Positions 43,676 through 52,829 of a DNA stretch of 64,000 bases are shown here, one piece after another. Source of the DNA: JAJPXC01 sp964520525 (GTDB lineage Bacteria; Bacteroidota; Bacteroidia; Bacteroidales; Muribaculaceae); assembly GCA_964520525.1 (NCBI GenBank), contig CAZFNR010000006.1, positions 1 to 64,000 on the forward strand, written 5' to 3'. A program made the translations under genes and the position numbers. Positions within the stretch are counted from its first letter, which is position 1. The number at the start of each line of letters is the position of its first letter. The notes beneath the pieces were generated by a model, which saw nothing but the letters and a program-made list of their open reading frames with translations, did no database searches and had not been told where the DNA came from.

Positions 43676-45325
43676 TTACTTCACAAGCACTTTCGTTACG
43701 TTATTTCCCTGACGACGGATGTAAACGCCGTTCTCAGGATTATTCACTCTGATACCTTGGAGGTTGTAGTATTCAACCGGTGCGTTAACGTCGCTAACAA
43801 CAGCGTCAGCTACGCCCGACGAGAGTTTTGTGCCGTTGAAATCAACACCGATTTCGATACCTTCACACAAAACGGGGATGCTCATCACCAAGTGGCCGCT
43901 TTCGTCCTCGGTGCCGCTGAGCGTCACGTCAGCGATAATTTCGCCGTCGAGCAACGACAAGCCGTTCTTGCTACCTGCATAGGTTATAGAGCCGTCGGCA
44001 TTTGATGTCATGGTGCAGTTCTCAACTGTGATGTCGCCGAAGTTAGCGGGTCCGTCACCCAAGTCAAGAGTGAAATCGGGGAGCAAGAAGTTGCATTTGC
44101 CATTGCCAAGAGGAGTGATGTAAACCGAGTAAACAGTTGTATCGTCGGGGTTGATAACATCGCCCAGCATTTTGATTACGAGCGAACCGTTATAGATAGC
44201 CGCCGAAGGTGTATCGGGAGGAGTGTCACCACCTGCGTTGTTGGCGAAGTTGATGGTATAAACGTGTGACGTTTTGCCGTCGATATCGGCACCAACGTTC
44301 GTCACGGTTACGGTAGCTTTATTGTTGGCGGCATCGAGTGCTACACTGACGGTAGCGCTCTTAGCGTTACCGGCAAGAGTGCAAGCGATAGCGTCAGCCG
44401 ACGAGGGGATTTCACTGTCAACGGTGTACTCGTAAGTATCGTTAGCAAAAGAAGGAACCGAAGTGCCGTTTACCGACAATGCGCTTAAGCGAGAGTAGTA
44501 AACCAATTTCACATCATCCACACATAGCGTGTTACCGTTACCGAGATCTGATGTCCAATAGTCCCCTGCCGAAAAAATGATGTTGAACTTCTCGGGAGTG
44601 TCGTTTGTAAGGTAGTTAAACTCGATAACCTTATTGGTCCACTGGCCGGCATCACCGGTGATAGCGTAGTCAATTTTAGCGATGCAAGCCGCGCCGGTAG
44701 TTGAAGTGACTTCACCACCTTGGGCAGTTGACATTCCGAGGATATTTCGCTCTCGGTCGGTCATTGACACCTTGGTTGGACTAGTCAAGGCAATGTTTGC
44801 GGGGACATTGGCTTGAGTGTATGTGCCTTTCCAGAGATAAGCCACCACGGTCGCCTGCTCACTTGGTTTTGCTGTGCCATGGCTACGGGTGTACATAAAA
44901 GAGACAGCGTCGGGGCGATAAGCGAACTCGATACCGCCAAATGTACCGCCATCAGGGTTGCTGCCTGTTGCACCTTTAGCCGTAGACCAAGTGGTTCCTG
45001 TTGTGACGTAACCCGGCACAATTTGATTTGTCGCTACCGAGTTGGGAGAATTATAGACTTTGACTGCCGATGCAGAGTTGTAACCGGTTGTTTTTTCACC
45101 GACGACAGTCGCCCCCATACCACCGGTTCCCATTCCGCCAACTTGCGAAATAGTCCAGGGCGAAGGGGTCGTGCCTGTAACCTTGGCGTTATTGGCGGGG
45201 ACCCACGGCTTGCATTCGCCCCAGCCGTCCTCGAATCCGGCGTTAGGGAGCTGTTGAGCGTTTGCGGTCAAAGCTGATGCCGCAACGATTAATGCGCTTC
45301 CAAAAATCGCGTAATTTTTTCTCAT
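43676..45325 (-). CDS. Secreted PCMD/calycin-like protein with sorting tail
   Basis: The 549-residue protein has a signal peptide (residues 1-23, ending TANA), an N-terminal PCMD-like domain starting LPNAGFEDGWGECKPW, a short Ig-like segment (about residues 280-365), a calycin-like domain from about 380 (YNGSLVIKMLGDV), and a C-terminal tail YYNLQGIRVNNPENGVYIRR typical of Bacteroidales secreted proteins. PCMD domains are linked to carbohydrate use, but no activity is known. Cell-surface location is inferred. It is monocistronic with a terminator after it. Confidence 0.85.
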   Translation of the reverse strand: MRKNYAIFGSALIVAASALTANAQQLPNAGFEDGWGECKPWVPANNAKVTGTTPSPWTISQVGGMGTGGMGATVVGEKTTGYNSASAVKVYNSPNSVATNQIVPGYVTTGTTWSTAKGATGSNPDGGTFGGIEFAYRPDAVSFMYTRSHGTAKPSEQATVVAYLWKGTYTQANVPANIALTSPTKVSMTDRERNILGMSTAQGGEVTSTTGAACIAKIDYAITGDAGQWTNKVIEFNYLTNDTPEKFNIIFSAGDYWTSDLGNGNTLCVDDVKLVYYSRLSALSVNGTSVPSFANDTYEYTVDSEIPSSADAIACTLAGNAKSATVSVALDAANNKATVTVTNVGADIDGKTSHVYTINFANNAGGDTPPDTPSAAIYNGSLVIKMLGDVINPDDTTVYSVYITPLGNGKCNFLLPDFTLDLGDGPANFGDITVENCTMTSNADGSITYAGSKNGLSLLDGEIIADVTLSGTEDESGHLVMSIPVLCEGIEIGVDFNGTKLSSGVADAVVSDVNAPVEYYNLQGIRVNNPENGVYIRRQGNNVTKVLVK

Positions 45326-45399
45326 AATTTTCGTTTCAATTATTCTGTTTAATTAATAATCATCATCATTTTGGCATATCTCTATGCGCATTTAAGTCG

Positions 45400-45407
45400 C
45401 AAAGATA
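45400..45407 (-). promoter_or_regulatory. -7 element of the PCMD gene
   Basis: Minus-strand TATCTTTG, 75 bases upstream of the ATG at 45325. Divergent to the element at 45431. No clear -33. Confidence 0.55.
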
Positions 45408-45430
45408 GCAATTTTTTAGTTCGGAATCGC

Positions 45431-45438
45431 TAAATTTG
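45431..45438 (+). promoter_or_regulatory. -7 element of the C45 hydrolase gene
   Basis: TAAATTTG, 19 bases before the ATG at 45458. No clear TTG at -33. Confidence 0.5.
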
Positions 45439-45457
45439 CCTAATAATTTGCTGACTA

Positions 45458-46579
45458 ATGCAAAACAGCCCAACAATACTACTTGTTCAGACAATTATGC
45501 TGAGACGTGTTTTAATGTTTTCATTTTCTGCATTTTTTGCATTATTTGCAATTAATGCTTTCGGTTGCACATCAGCCATAATCGGTGCCGAGACTTCACT
45601 TTCGGGAAGGCCCATGCTTTGGAAACACCGCGACACCGGCACCGAACACAACTTCGTAACCCGGGTTGCCCGAAAAGGCCAGATACCCTATGTCGCACTG
45701 TTCAACGGAGGCGATTCGCTGCTCGCCGAGGCTTGGATGGGGCTAAACGCCGAGGGCTTCGCCATAATGAACACAGCCTCCTACAATTTAGCCCCCGACA
45801 CAGCCTCTTATAAGGACCGCGAAGGCTATTTGATGTCGGAGGCTCTCGCTAAGTGCTCTACATTGCGCGATTTCGAGAATTTGCTCGACACGCTCCCCAA
45901 ACCGATGGGTGTGCAAGCCAACTTCGGTGTCATCGACGCATCAGGGGCCGGCGCATACTATGAGACCGACGATTACCGATACACCAAATACTCCATCGAC
46001 GATACCCCCGACAAATTATTACTGCGCACCAACTACTCCTGCTCAGGCGACTCAACCTGCGGCATGGGCTACATCCGATACCAAAACGCCGCAACCCTCC
46101 TTTCGCCCCATATCAAGGCCCGCGACATAACCCCCGCCACATTCACCGAGGAGTTATCGCGTTCATTCTACCATTCCTTGCTTGGGCGCGACCCGATGGC
46201 CGATGGAGATAGCTGGGCTATTGACCAAGATTTCATACCCCGCCACAGCTCAAGCGCGTCAATCGTCATCGAGGGAATCAGACCCGGAGAATCCCCCGCC
46301 CTCTCGGTAATGTGGACCGCCATCGGCTATCCCCCCTGCGCGACGATTATCCCGGTGACAGTCGACAGCGTCCCTGACCGGTTACAGCCGCGCCCCCCCC
46401 TATGGCGTTGTCCGGAATGCGACTATACACTGACACTCAAACGTTTGGCATTCCCAATAACACGCGGTTCGGGCCGGCACTACATAGACCTCAACGCGCT
46501 GCGCCCCATCATCGGAGAAAGACATCAAAAAAGTGAGGCCACTTACAGCGGATTCCGAGAAAAATCAACCGATAAGTAG
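45458..46579 (+). CDS. C45-type Ntn hydrolase/acyltransferase-like protein
   Basis: The 373-residue protein has a signal peptide followed directly by the sequence FGCTSAIIGAETS, so cleavage would expose Cys37 as an N-terminal nucleophile, as in C45/penicillin acylase-like Ntn hydrolases. The downstream LWKHRDTG and WMGLNAEGFAIMN segments fit that family. Natural substrates of such secreted amidases include acylated amino acids and bile-salt-like amides, but the substrate here is not evident. The start could also be the ATG at 45497, which gives a more typical signal peptide beginning MLRR. The GldB-like gene follows 29 bases later. Confidence 0.8.
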   Translation: MQNSPTILLVQTIMLRRVLMFSFSAFFALFAINAFGCTSAIIGAETSLSGRPMLWKHRDTGTEHNFVTRVARKGQIPYVALFNGGDSLLAEAWMGLNAEGFAIMNTASYNLAPDTASYKDREGYLMSEALAKCSTLRDFENLLDTLPKPMGVQANFGVIDASGAGAYYETDDYRYTKYSIDDTPDKLLLRTNYSCSGDSTCGMGYIRYQNAATLLSPHIKARDITPATFTEELSRSFYHSLLGRDPMADGDSWAIDQDFIPRHSSSASIVIEGIRPGESPALSVMWTAIGYPPCATIIPVTVDSVPDRLQPRPPLWRCPECDYTLTLKRLAFPITRGSGRHYIDLNALRPIIGERHQKSEATYSGFREKSTDK

Positions 46580-46608
46580 AGGATGAAAATTAGTTTATAA
46601 TTTTGATT

Positions 46609-47604
46609 ATGAGAAAGATAGCCGTCCTCGCAATAATTTTCATAGCGGTTGTATCATGCAAAGATAACACGCATGGCATTGACAATCGCTCGACCGCTTT
46701 ACCAATAGAGCGTCTTGACCGATTAGTCTACCATTACACTGAAATCGACTCAGCCACCCGTAACAATCTTAAAGATTCAATGTCGCCGGGACTTGACATA
46801 TATTTGCGAGTGGCGGGCTTAAATAGCGACAGCGTCGACGTGGAATCGGCTCTGACTATGTTGTCGGCGAGCCGACCGGTAACTGTGTTCACGCCTGATG
46901 TTGAAAACAGGCTCAACTCTATTGAAGATATAGAGATGAGTCTTGGTACAGCCATACGTCGCATACAATCAGCATTGCCGGGTATTGACGCGCCACACAT
47001 CTACGGCATAGTTTCCCCCTACCGTCAGAGCGTCATCACAGCCGATTCGGTAGTTCTCGTCGCCCTTAACCTATATCTTGGCCAAGACTATCCGGGATAT
47101 GCCGGATTTGAAGAATATTTCAGGCTGACAAGAGAGCCGGCGCGTATTCCATATGATGTGATGGAGGCAATAGTGGCTTCGCACTACCCAATTAACAATG
47201 ACCGAGCGAAAACAATACTATCTAAAATGCTTTATCATGGGGCGCTGGTCTATGCTATCATGTCGTCAATTCCTGACGCTGACCTATCATTAGCTCTTGG
47301 AGTCAGTGGCGAGGATTTGGAATGGCTAGCAGACAATGAAGCATTGATATGGGACAAAATTATCCGACAAGGGCTCCTGTATTCAAGTTCTGAGATAGAT
47401 GCCTCAAAATTACTCATGCCCTCACCGGCGACGCCAGCCATTCACCCTGAAGCACCCGGCAGGGTTGGCCGTTACATCGGCTACGCAATAGTTAAATCAT
47501 ATATCGACAAGCATAAAAGTGTCACATTGGAGCAGTTGCTAACGCCTGATTTTTACGGAGAGACGAAGACCCTGATAGATGCCGGCTATGCTCCGGCAAA
47601 ATGA
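46609..47604 (+). CDS. GldB-like lipoprotein
   Basis: The 331-residue product has a lipoprotein signal MRKIAVLAIIFIAVVSCKD, with the lipid-attachment cysteine in VVSCKD. The body resembles GldB-type proteins: LNLYLGQDYPGY, a segment ILSKMLYHGALVYAIMSSIP and the C-terminal SPGR-like motif EAPGRVGRYIGYAIVKSY. GldB is a gliding-motility lipoprotein in Flavobacterium; this order does not glide, so a role in the envelope is likely but unproven. The ATG at 46609 opens the signal peptide. It is probably cotranscribed with the C45 hydrolase. Confidence 0.8.
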   Translation: MRKIAVLAIIFIAVVSCKDNTHGIDNRSTALPIERLDRLVYHYTEIDSATRNNLKDSMSPGLDIYLRVAGLNSDSVDVESALTMLSASRPVTVFTPDVENRLNSIEDIEMSLGTAIRRIQSALPGIDAPHIYGIVSPYRQSVITADSVVLVALNLYLGQDYPGYAGFEEYFRLTREPARIPYDVMEAIVASHYPINNDRAKTILSKMLYHGALVYAIMSSIPDADLSLALGVSGEDLEWLADNEALIWDKIIRQGLLYSSSEIDASKLLMPSPATPAIHPEAPGRVGRYIGYAIVKSYIDKHKSVTLEQLLTPDFYGETKTLIDAGYAPAK

Positions 47605-47712
47605 TTGCGGCATCGCGGTTGTACTTTTTTAACAACTTGCCGGAACTCGCATTAGCAGTGGGTTTCAGCGATGCGAAAAACGCTAAAGCGGTGATAATTA
47701 GAGCCTACCATT

Positions 47713-47742
47713 TTGCGGTTAGAGTAAAAAAGCTTAACTTTG
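47713..47742 (+). promoter_or_regulatory. Promoter upstream of the thioredoxin-fold gene
   Basis: TTG at 47713-47715, 19 bases, then TAACTTTG at 47735-47742. The leader to the ATG at 47878 is about 130 bases. Confidence 0.72.
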
Positions 47743-47773
47743 CATCGGTTTTGTTAACCGCGTCATCACAGAG

Positions 47774-47878
47774 GTGAGACATGCGCCGAAAATCGGCACG
47801 GATAATGTGGATGTAAAATCGGTCATAGCCAAATTGCACTCCGATACTTATCCGAGTATTAACAAAAAATATGCGTAA
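47774..47878 (+). CDS. Possible upstream small ORF (34 codons)
   Basis: A GTG-started reading frame ends in TAA that overlaps the ATG of the next gene by one base (TAATG). The product would be basic with a mixed composition (ends INKKYA). The exact junction is suggestive of translational coupling. Nothing else supports it, and there is no family match I recognise. Confidence 0.25.
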   Translation: MRHAPKIGTDNVDVKSVIAKLHSDTYPSINKKYA

Positions 47879-48354
47879 TGAAGAAACCTTTAATTTTTCT
47901 TGCGCTTTTGGTCATTTTAGCAATCTCTTTATCAGCCTATACTCCACGCGTGATAGCGCCAGAGAAAGGCTACACGGTCCCGGCTCTCTCGATTGAAAGC
48001 AACGACAGTGTCATCTCGCTAAGCGACTTCAGAGGGAAATATCTATTATTGACTTTTTGGGCTTCAACAGACGCCGCGTCACGCATAAGATGCAACGAAT
48101 ATGAAAGCCTAGTTGACCAAAACGCAAAGGTTCGCCAACTGTCAGTCAATCTTGACAGAAATGAGAGATTATTTAAGGAAATTGTCAGCAATGACAATCT
48201 TAATCCGGCTCATCAGCACAATTTATCTCCGTCGAAAGCAGATGGCGTGTTGGCAGAATTTAATTTAAACTCTACTCTTAAAACGTTTTTAATCGACCCC
48301 GAGGGACGTATCATATCGGTGAATCCCTCATTAGATGAAATCGCAGCGTTGTAA
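47878..48354 (+). CDS. Thioredoxin-fold secreted protein lacking CxxC
   Basis: A 158-residue protein with an N-terminal signal or anchor (residues 1-21) and a redoxin-like fold: YTVPALSIESNDSVISLSDF, then KYLLLTFWASTDAASRIRC, where TlpA-type proteins have WCxxC. Only one cysteine (in RIRCNEY) remains in the area, so it cannot act as a standard dithiol oxidoreductase. The C-terminal strand TFLIDPEGRII fits the fold. It has its own promoter and terminator. Confidence 0.75.
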   Translation: MKKPLIFLALLVILAISLSAYTPRVIAPEKGYTVPALSIESNDSVISLSDFRGKYLLLTFWASTDAASRIRCNEYESLVDQNAKVRQLSVNLDRNERLFKEIVSNDNLNPAHQHNLSPSKADGVLAEFNLNSTLKTFLIDPEGRIISVNPSLDEIAAL

Positions 48355-48411
48355 AAAGATTTTGCAACCGGTTTTCAAGGAGTCCAATCTAAACGTTTAC
48401 CCAAATCGAGC

Positions 48412-48449
48412 ATCAGGTGTAAGAGAATCTTGCACCTGATTATTTTTTA
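48412..48449 (+). terminator. Terminator after the thioredoxin-fold gene
   Basis: ATCAGGTG-T-AAGA (48412-48424) pairs with TCTT-G-CACCTGAT (48428-48440), then TATTTTTTAT. Confidence 0.85.
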
Positions 48450-48469
48450 TACTCATAATACTCCCATCA

Positions 48470-48868
48470 TTAGACTACTGAAATCAGTTCGATGTCAAAA
48501 ATGAGAGTTGACCCGCCGGGGATTCCGGGCTGTGACAGACGCCCGTAGCCCATCTCCGCCGGAAGGTATATTTCCCACCTGTCGCCCGGACGCATCTGCT
48601 GCAGGGCTATAATCCAGCCTTGTATCAGTTCGCGCAACCTAAACGCCTGAGCCACGCCGCCGCGACTTGAATCGAAACTTTTGCCGTTGATGGTTTTACC
48701 CGTATAGTGTACAGTGACAACGCTGTTGCGATTGGGCGACACACCGCCTCGGTTGCCCGATTTAATGACTTTGTATAAAATGCCTTTGTCAAGCGGCTTC
48801 ACTCCGGTCTCGGTCGCTTTAGCTTTCAACCACTCCCGGTTTTTCTCTATATATTCCGGTTTTGCCAT
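48470..48868 (-). CDS. FKBP-type peptidyl-prolyl isomerase
   Basis: A 132-residue protein with a helical N-terminus of about 35 residues and an FKBP domain: VTVHYTGKTINGKSFDSS, IQGWIIALQQMRPGD and the LPAEMGYG loop near the C-terminus. No signal peptide, so it is probably cytoplasmic, although related Bacteroidales proteins exist in other compartments. It follows the TPR gene by one base and may depend on its transcript. Confidence 0.92.
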   Translation of the reverse strand: MAKPEYIEKNREWLKAKATETGVKPLDKGILYKVIKSGNRGGVSPNRNSVVTVHYTGKTINGKSFDSSRGGVAQAFRLRELIQGWIIALQQMRPGDRWEIYLPAEMGYGRLSQPGIPGGSTLIFDIELISVV

Positions 48869-48869
48869 T

Positions 48870-50912
48870 TTATTCTCGCATTCGTTTCAATAAGTTATAT
48901 GAGGGCATCACTCCAAGTTCTCCGGCCTTTGAAAGATCTCGCGTACCCGCTTCCTTATTGCCGAGTTTCAAGTAAACATACCCGCGGTTATAGTAAGCCT
49001 CACCAAAGTCGGGTTTCGCCTCGATAGCCTGCGTATACGCGGCGAGCGCCGATGTATAATCCTGCATTTCAACGAGCAGATTACCCTTGTCGTAATATGG
49101 GAATGGCATCGACGGCGACAGTTCAATCGTCCTGTCAAAATCAGAGATAGCTTCCGATAGTTCATGTTTTACCATCTGCGAGGCCACATCAGCAGGGATA
49201 TTGTCGTCAATGCGGTTTGACTCTGTCCTATGATTGCGATAACGCGCTATCCCCCGCTGAAACCAAGCCAAAGCGAAATCGGGGGTAAGCTGCAATGCCC
49301 TATCAAAATCAGCAATCGCACCCTGATAATTTCTAACCGTCATCTGAGCCATACCGCGGCCGAAATAGTCGACGGCTCGGGGAGCATGGGTCGCAATATA
49401 AGAGTTATAGTACTCAATATCCGAGAAATGACGGTTAATCTCAGCCTGGTCAGTCAACGGCACATCAGAATTTGTAATCAACAGCAGTTTTCGCAGTATG
49501 CGGGTAGCATTAAGATTATCCACCTCCTTGATGTAATAGGTCGACGGACGCAACTCTGACGGAGAGTAGTAATAAGACAAAGCAAATATCGGCTCTATCT
49601 CCACATTGATGTTGCGGTCCTGAACCTTTCCACGTATTCCCGGATTGTTATATTGTTGTTCAAGAGCATCAGACGAGTTGTCCACCGTCAGCAGGGCCGA
49701 GAAACGCGCGGCGACGACTTCCTGAGGTTCAGAGGTCTGACCACGGTCTGACTCGTTTCCGCTCTCTGCCACATCGGATGCATCAGACGGCCCCGACTCA
49801 CTTAGGATAACCGGATGTTTGGCAAGTGCCATTGATTTGTTATAATCTTTCTCTGACTGGCGCATATTACCAAGCGCGCGGTTTACGTCAAATCGCAAAT
49901 AATACGCCCCGGCTAAATCAGGATATGACTCTATAACCTTGTCAATATCTACCAAGGCTTTCTTATATTGATGCGTGTCACGATAGAGCATAGCGCGATT
50001 ATAAAGCGCACGCGCATCACCCGGTTTCAAACTCAGCACCCGTGTGAAATCCTGTATCGCTCGGTCATTATCCTTCAACTCGGCCCGCATGAGACCTCTG
50101 TTGAATAAAGCCACAGCGTTCAACGGGTCCAACTGTATGGCATAATCATAGTCTGCCATAGCCCCGAAATAGTCATCGAGCTTGTAGCGGAGGAAAGCGC
50201 GGTTTATGAACAGACCGGCATGGCGAGGTTGCAACTTTATGGCGCGGTCCATATCATCCAACGCCGATTTGAAATCGCCCTCACCGGAATTGATAGCTAT
50301 GTCGGCTCGCATCACAAAGGCGTTGGTGGCATTGGGATTGATAGAAATAGCCTTGTCAAGATCAGCCAACGCACCCACGGTGTCACCCTCAATCATCAAC
50401 AGCCGCGCGCGGCCGATATAACCGTTATCATACGACGGATGCGCCTTCACGAGCGCGGCGTAGCTTTCACGGGCCGCAGCTGTGTCGCCAAGTTCGACCT
50501 GCGCCATGGCTCTGTTAAAAAGAATGTTACGGTTCTCAGGCAATAATGTCAGCGCATGAGTGTAGTCATCGACCGCCTCGCGAAGCTTGCCCTGATTCTG
50601 ACGCGCGACCCCCCTAACCTCGTAAGCGTCCACTATAAAAGGATTGTGCTCGATGGCCATATCAGCATCAGACTCGGCTCCTTGATAGTCGTCAAGATTG
50701 AGCTTTGCGATAGCCCTGAAAAAATAGGGCTGCGCGAGATAAGGCTTAGCGGCTATCACCTGATTGAAATATTGTATCGAGACCATATAGTCCTCGAAAT
50801 ATAGAGCATTCTGGCCTATCCGCATGACCTGGTCGGTGTTAACCTGAGCGACAACCGAAAGCATTGATATCAGCAGACAGAAAGATGTGATGATTTTTCT
50901 TGCATAGTTCAT
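48870..50912 (-). CDS. Large TPR-repeat protein
   Basis: The 680-residue protein has a signal peptide (MNYARKIITSFCLLISMLSVVAQ) and TPR repeats along nearly its whole length, such as AIQYFNQVIAAKPYLAQPY-type units and IQDFTRVLSLKPGDARAL. A low-complexity Ser/Asp/Glu segment with few TPR features lies around residues 380-425. The family is a scaffold of unknown partner. The ATG at 50912 is chosen over a TTG at 50936 because it begins the signal peptide. A near-match promoter element TAAATTCG lies upstream (minus strand). Confidence 0.85.
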   Translation of the reverse strand: MNYARKIITSFCLLISMLSVVAQVNTDQVMRIGQNALYFEDYMVSIQYFNQVIAAKPYLAQPYFFRAIAKLNLDDYQGAESDADMAIEHNPFIVDAYEVRGVARQNQGKLREAVDDYTHALTLLPENRNILFNRAMAQVELGDTAAARESYAALVKAHPSYDNGYIGRARLLMIEGDTVGALADLDKAISINPNATNAFVMRADIAINSGEGDFKSALDDMDRAIKLQPRHAGLFINRAFLRYKLDDYFGAMADYDYAIQLDPLNAVALFNRGLMRAELKDNDRAIQDFTRVLSLKPGDARALYNRAMLYRDTHQYKKALVDIDKVIESYPDLAGAYYLRFDVNRALGNMRQSEKDYNKSMALAKHPVILSESGPSDASDVAESGNESDRGQTSEPQEVVAARFSALLTVDNSSDALEQQYNNPGIRGKVQDRNINVEIEPIFALSYYYSPSELRPSTYYIKEVDNLNATRILRKLLLITNSDVPLTDQAEINRHFSDIEYYNSYIATHAPRAVDYFGRGMAQMTVRNYQGAIADFDRALQLTPDFALAWFQRGIARYRNHRTESNRIDDNIPADVASQMVKHELSEAISDFDRTIELSPSMPFPYYDKGNLLVEMQDYTSALAAYTQAIEAKPDFGEAYYNRGYVYLKLGNKEAGTRDLSKAGELGVMPSYNLLKRMRE

Positions 50913-51115
50913 ACACGCGAATTTAGCAAGAGTCAAGCTAAAATACGCGTTAAGGGCCGCTTACAGATCGACTTTTAATTATTTTTGAGATAAAAAGACA
51001 GGCAAAAGTGAAGTTTAAATAGCAGAATTGATGTTGAAAATATTAGCTATTGCAGTGTCCCAATAAGCCAAATAATTGTACACGAGCTAAGGCAGAATTA
51101 CATTTCGCACAAAAT

Positions 51116-51153
51116 AAAAGGATGCCCGAGACTCTTCGCGAGCGGGGGCATCC
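51116..51153 (-). terminator. Second hairpin downstream of gdhA
   Basis: GGATGCCC (51120-51127) pairs with GGGCATCC (51146-51153), with an inner CTC/GAG pair. On the minus strand it runs into TTTTATTTT. It may be a back-up terminator. Confidence 0.6.
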
Positions 51154-51313
51154 TATATTTGATAAAAGTTAGTCTATTGAAAAAGTTGTTTTGCTATCAA
51201 TGTTTGCTTATTTGACACTTGAGATGTCTATTGGTTTAACCCCAATCGGTCATTTAACATTGATTAACCCAAAATGGGTTTATACGCCGATAGTAATACA
51301 TGGCGAACATAGC

Positions 51314-51352
51314 AAAAAGCGACCGGGATGAACTCTCGCGAGTTCACCCCGG
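51314..51352 (-). terminator. Terminator after gdhA
   Basis: Near-perfect 13-base arms (51323-51335 and 51340-51352) with a four-base loop, followed on the minus strand by five Ts (51318-51314). Confidence 0.85.
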
Positions 51353-51426
51353 CCATGAGTAGGCAATTTATTAATATTTATAAAGTGCATCCAGGCACAC
51401 ATACCATGTGCCGTTTATCCTTGTTT

Positions 51427-52764
51427 TCAGAGTACACCCTGAGCCATCATGGCGCGAGCTACTTTCATGAAACCAGCGACATTGGCGCCTTTGACATAGT
51501 TGACATAGCCGTCAGCTTCCTTTCCGAAGATAGTGCACTGATTGTGAATCTCGGCCATGATGTCTTTGAGCTTGGCATCGACCTCAGCGGCGCTCCAAGA
51601 GAGCTTCTGAGAGTTCTGAGCCATCTCAAGACCCGACACAGAGACACCGCCTGCATTGGCGGCCTTGCCGGGGGCATAGAGGATGCGGGCTTTGAGGAAC
51701 TCTTTGATAGCTTCGGGGGTTGAAGGCATATTCGCACCTTCAGAAACAGCGATGCAACCCTGGGCGAGAAGCGCGCGCGCGTCATCACCGTCAAGCTCGT
51801 TCTGAGTGGCTGAAGGCATGGCGATGTCACACTTGGCAATCTGCCAAGGACGCTGACCCTCAAAATATTGACAACCGTATTCCTCGGCAAACTCTCGGAT
51901 GCGGCCGCGATATTCGTTTTTCAACTTGAAGATGTAGTCAAGTTGTTCCTGAGTGATTCCATCGGGGACGTAGATAGTGCCGTCGCTATCGCTCATCGAG
52001 ACCACTTTCGCTCCAAGTTGCAGAAGTTTCTTGGCAGTGTAAGTCGCCACATTGCCTGAGCCTGAGATGGCAACTCTTTTATCTTTGATGTCAATACCTT
52101 TAGTGGCAAGCATATTGAGGAGGAAGTAGACGTTACCGTATCCGGTCGCCTCGGGACGAATGAGCGAACCGCCGAACTCGCGGCCTTTGCCCGTGAATGT
52201 TCCGGTAAATTCGCGAGCCATCTTTTTGTACATACCGTACATATATCCGACTTCACGTCCACCCACGCCTATGTCACCGGCGGGTACGTCGGTATCTGCA
52301 CCGATGTGACGCCACAACTCAGTCATGAACGCCTGACAGAATCGCATAACCTCCATGTCGCTCTTTCCGCGGGGTGAGAAGTCGCTACCACCCTTTGCGC
52401 CGCCCATGGCGAGAGTGGTCAACGAGTTTTTGAATGTCTGCTCGAAAGCGAGGAACTTCAGAATCGACTGGTTAACCGATGAGTGGAAACGGATACCGCC
52501 TTTGTATGGGCCGATGGCGTTGTTGTGCTGGATGCGGTAGCCCATGTTGTTCTGGACTTTACCTTTATCGTCAACCCAAGATACTCGGAAAGAGAAGATG
52601 CGGTCGGGGATACAAAGACGTTCGATGAGGTTATATCGTTCAAACTCCGGGTGTTGGTTGTAGGTTTCCTCGATAGTCGACAACACCTCCTCTACAGCCT
52701 GGAGGTACTCTGGTTCATTTGGAAAACGACGTTTCAAGTCGTCCATCACTTCGGTTGTTTTCAT
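51427..52764 (-). CDS. gdhA: Glutamate dehydrogenase (hexameric, NADP type)
   Basis: This enzyme interconverts 2-oxoglutarate plus ammonia and glutamate. The 445 residues match the hexameric NADP-type class. The signature GPYKGGIRFHSSVN and the catalytic lysine region GGAKGGSDFSPRGKSD are clear, and the nucleotide-binding GSGNVA (VAISGSGNVATY) is intact. It is the main ammonia-assimilating route in many Bacteroidales. A TAACTTTG promoter element lies 58 bases upstream and two hairpins follow. Confidence 0.96.
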   Translation of the reverse strand: MKTTEVMDDLKRRFPNEPEYLQAVEEVLSTIEETYNQHPEFERYNLIERLCIPDRIFSFRVSWVDDKGKVQNNMGYRIQHNNAIGPYKGGIRFHSSVNQSILKFLAFEQTFKNSLTTLAMGGAKGGSDFSPRGKSDMEVMRFCQAFMTELWRHIGADTDVPAGDIGVGGREVGYMYGMYKKMAREFTGTFTGKGREFGGSLIRPEATGYGNVYFLLNMLATKGIDIKDKRVAISGSGNVATYTAKKLLQLGAKVVSMSDSDGTIYVPDGITQEQLDYIFKLKNEYRGRIREFAEEYGCQYFEGQRPWQIAKCDIAMPSATQNELDGDDARALLAQGCIAVSEGANMPSTPEAIKEFLKARILYAPGKAANAGGVSVSGLEMAQNSQKLSWSAAEVDAKLKDIMAEIHNQCTIFGKEADGYVNYVKGANVAGFMKVARAMMAQGVL

Positions 52765-52821
52765 TGTCTTTAATTAATTAGAATTTGTACCTTTATGATA
52801 AATAAGTGACTTAACTTGGCG

Positions 52822-52829
52822 CAAAGTTA
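52822..52829 (-). promoter_or_regulatory. -7 element of gdhA
   Basis: Minus-strand TAACTTTG, 58 bases upstream of the ATG at 52764. No clear -33. Confidence 0.5.

Larger units (their letters stand above)
50913..51426. other. Gene-free interval with two hairpins
   Basis: About 510 bases with no credible ORF. It holds two strong hairpins (51116-51153 and 51314-51352), an AACCCA/TGGGTT stem-loop (51266-51280) and a plus-strand TATATTTG at 51154-51161 without a -33. The rest is AT-rich with no interpretable signal. Confidence 0.6.

Noticed and set aside
46598..46605. TAATTTTG element before the GldB-like gene
   Set aside because: It lies four bases before the ATG, so it cannot supply a normal leader; cotranscription with the upstream gene is more likely.
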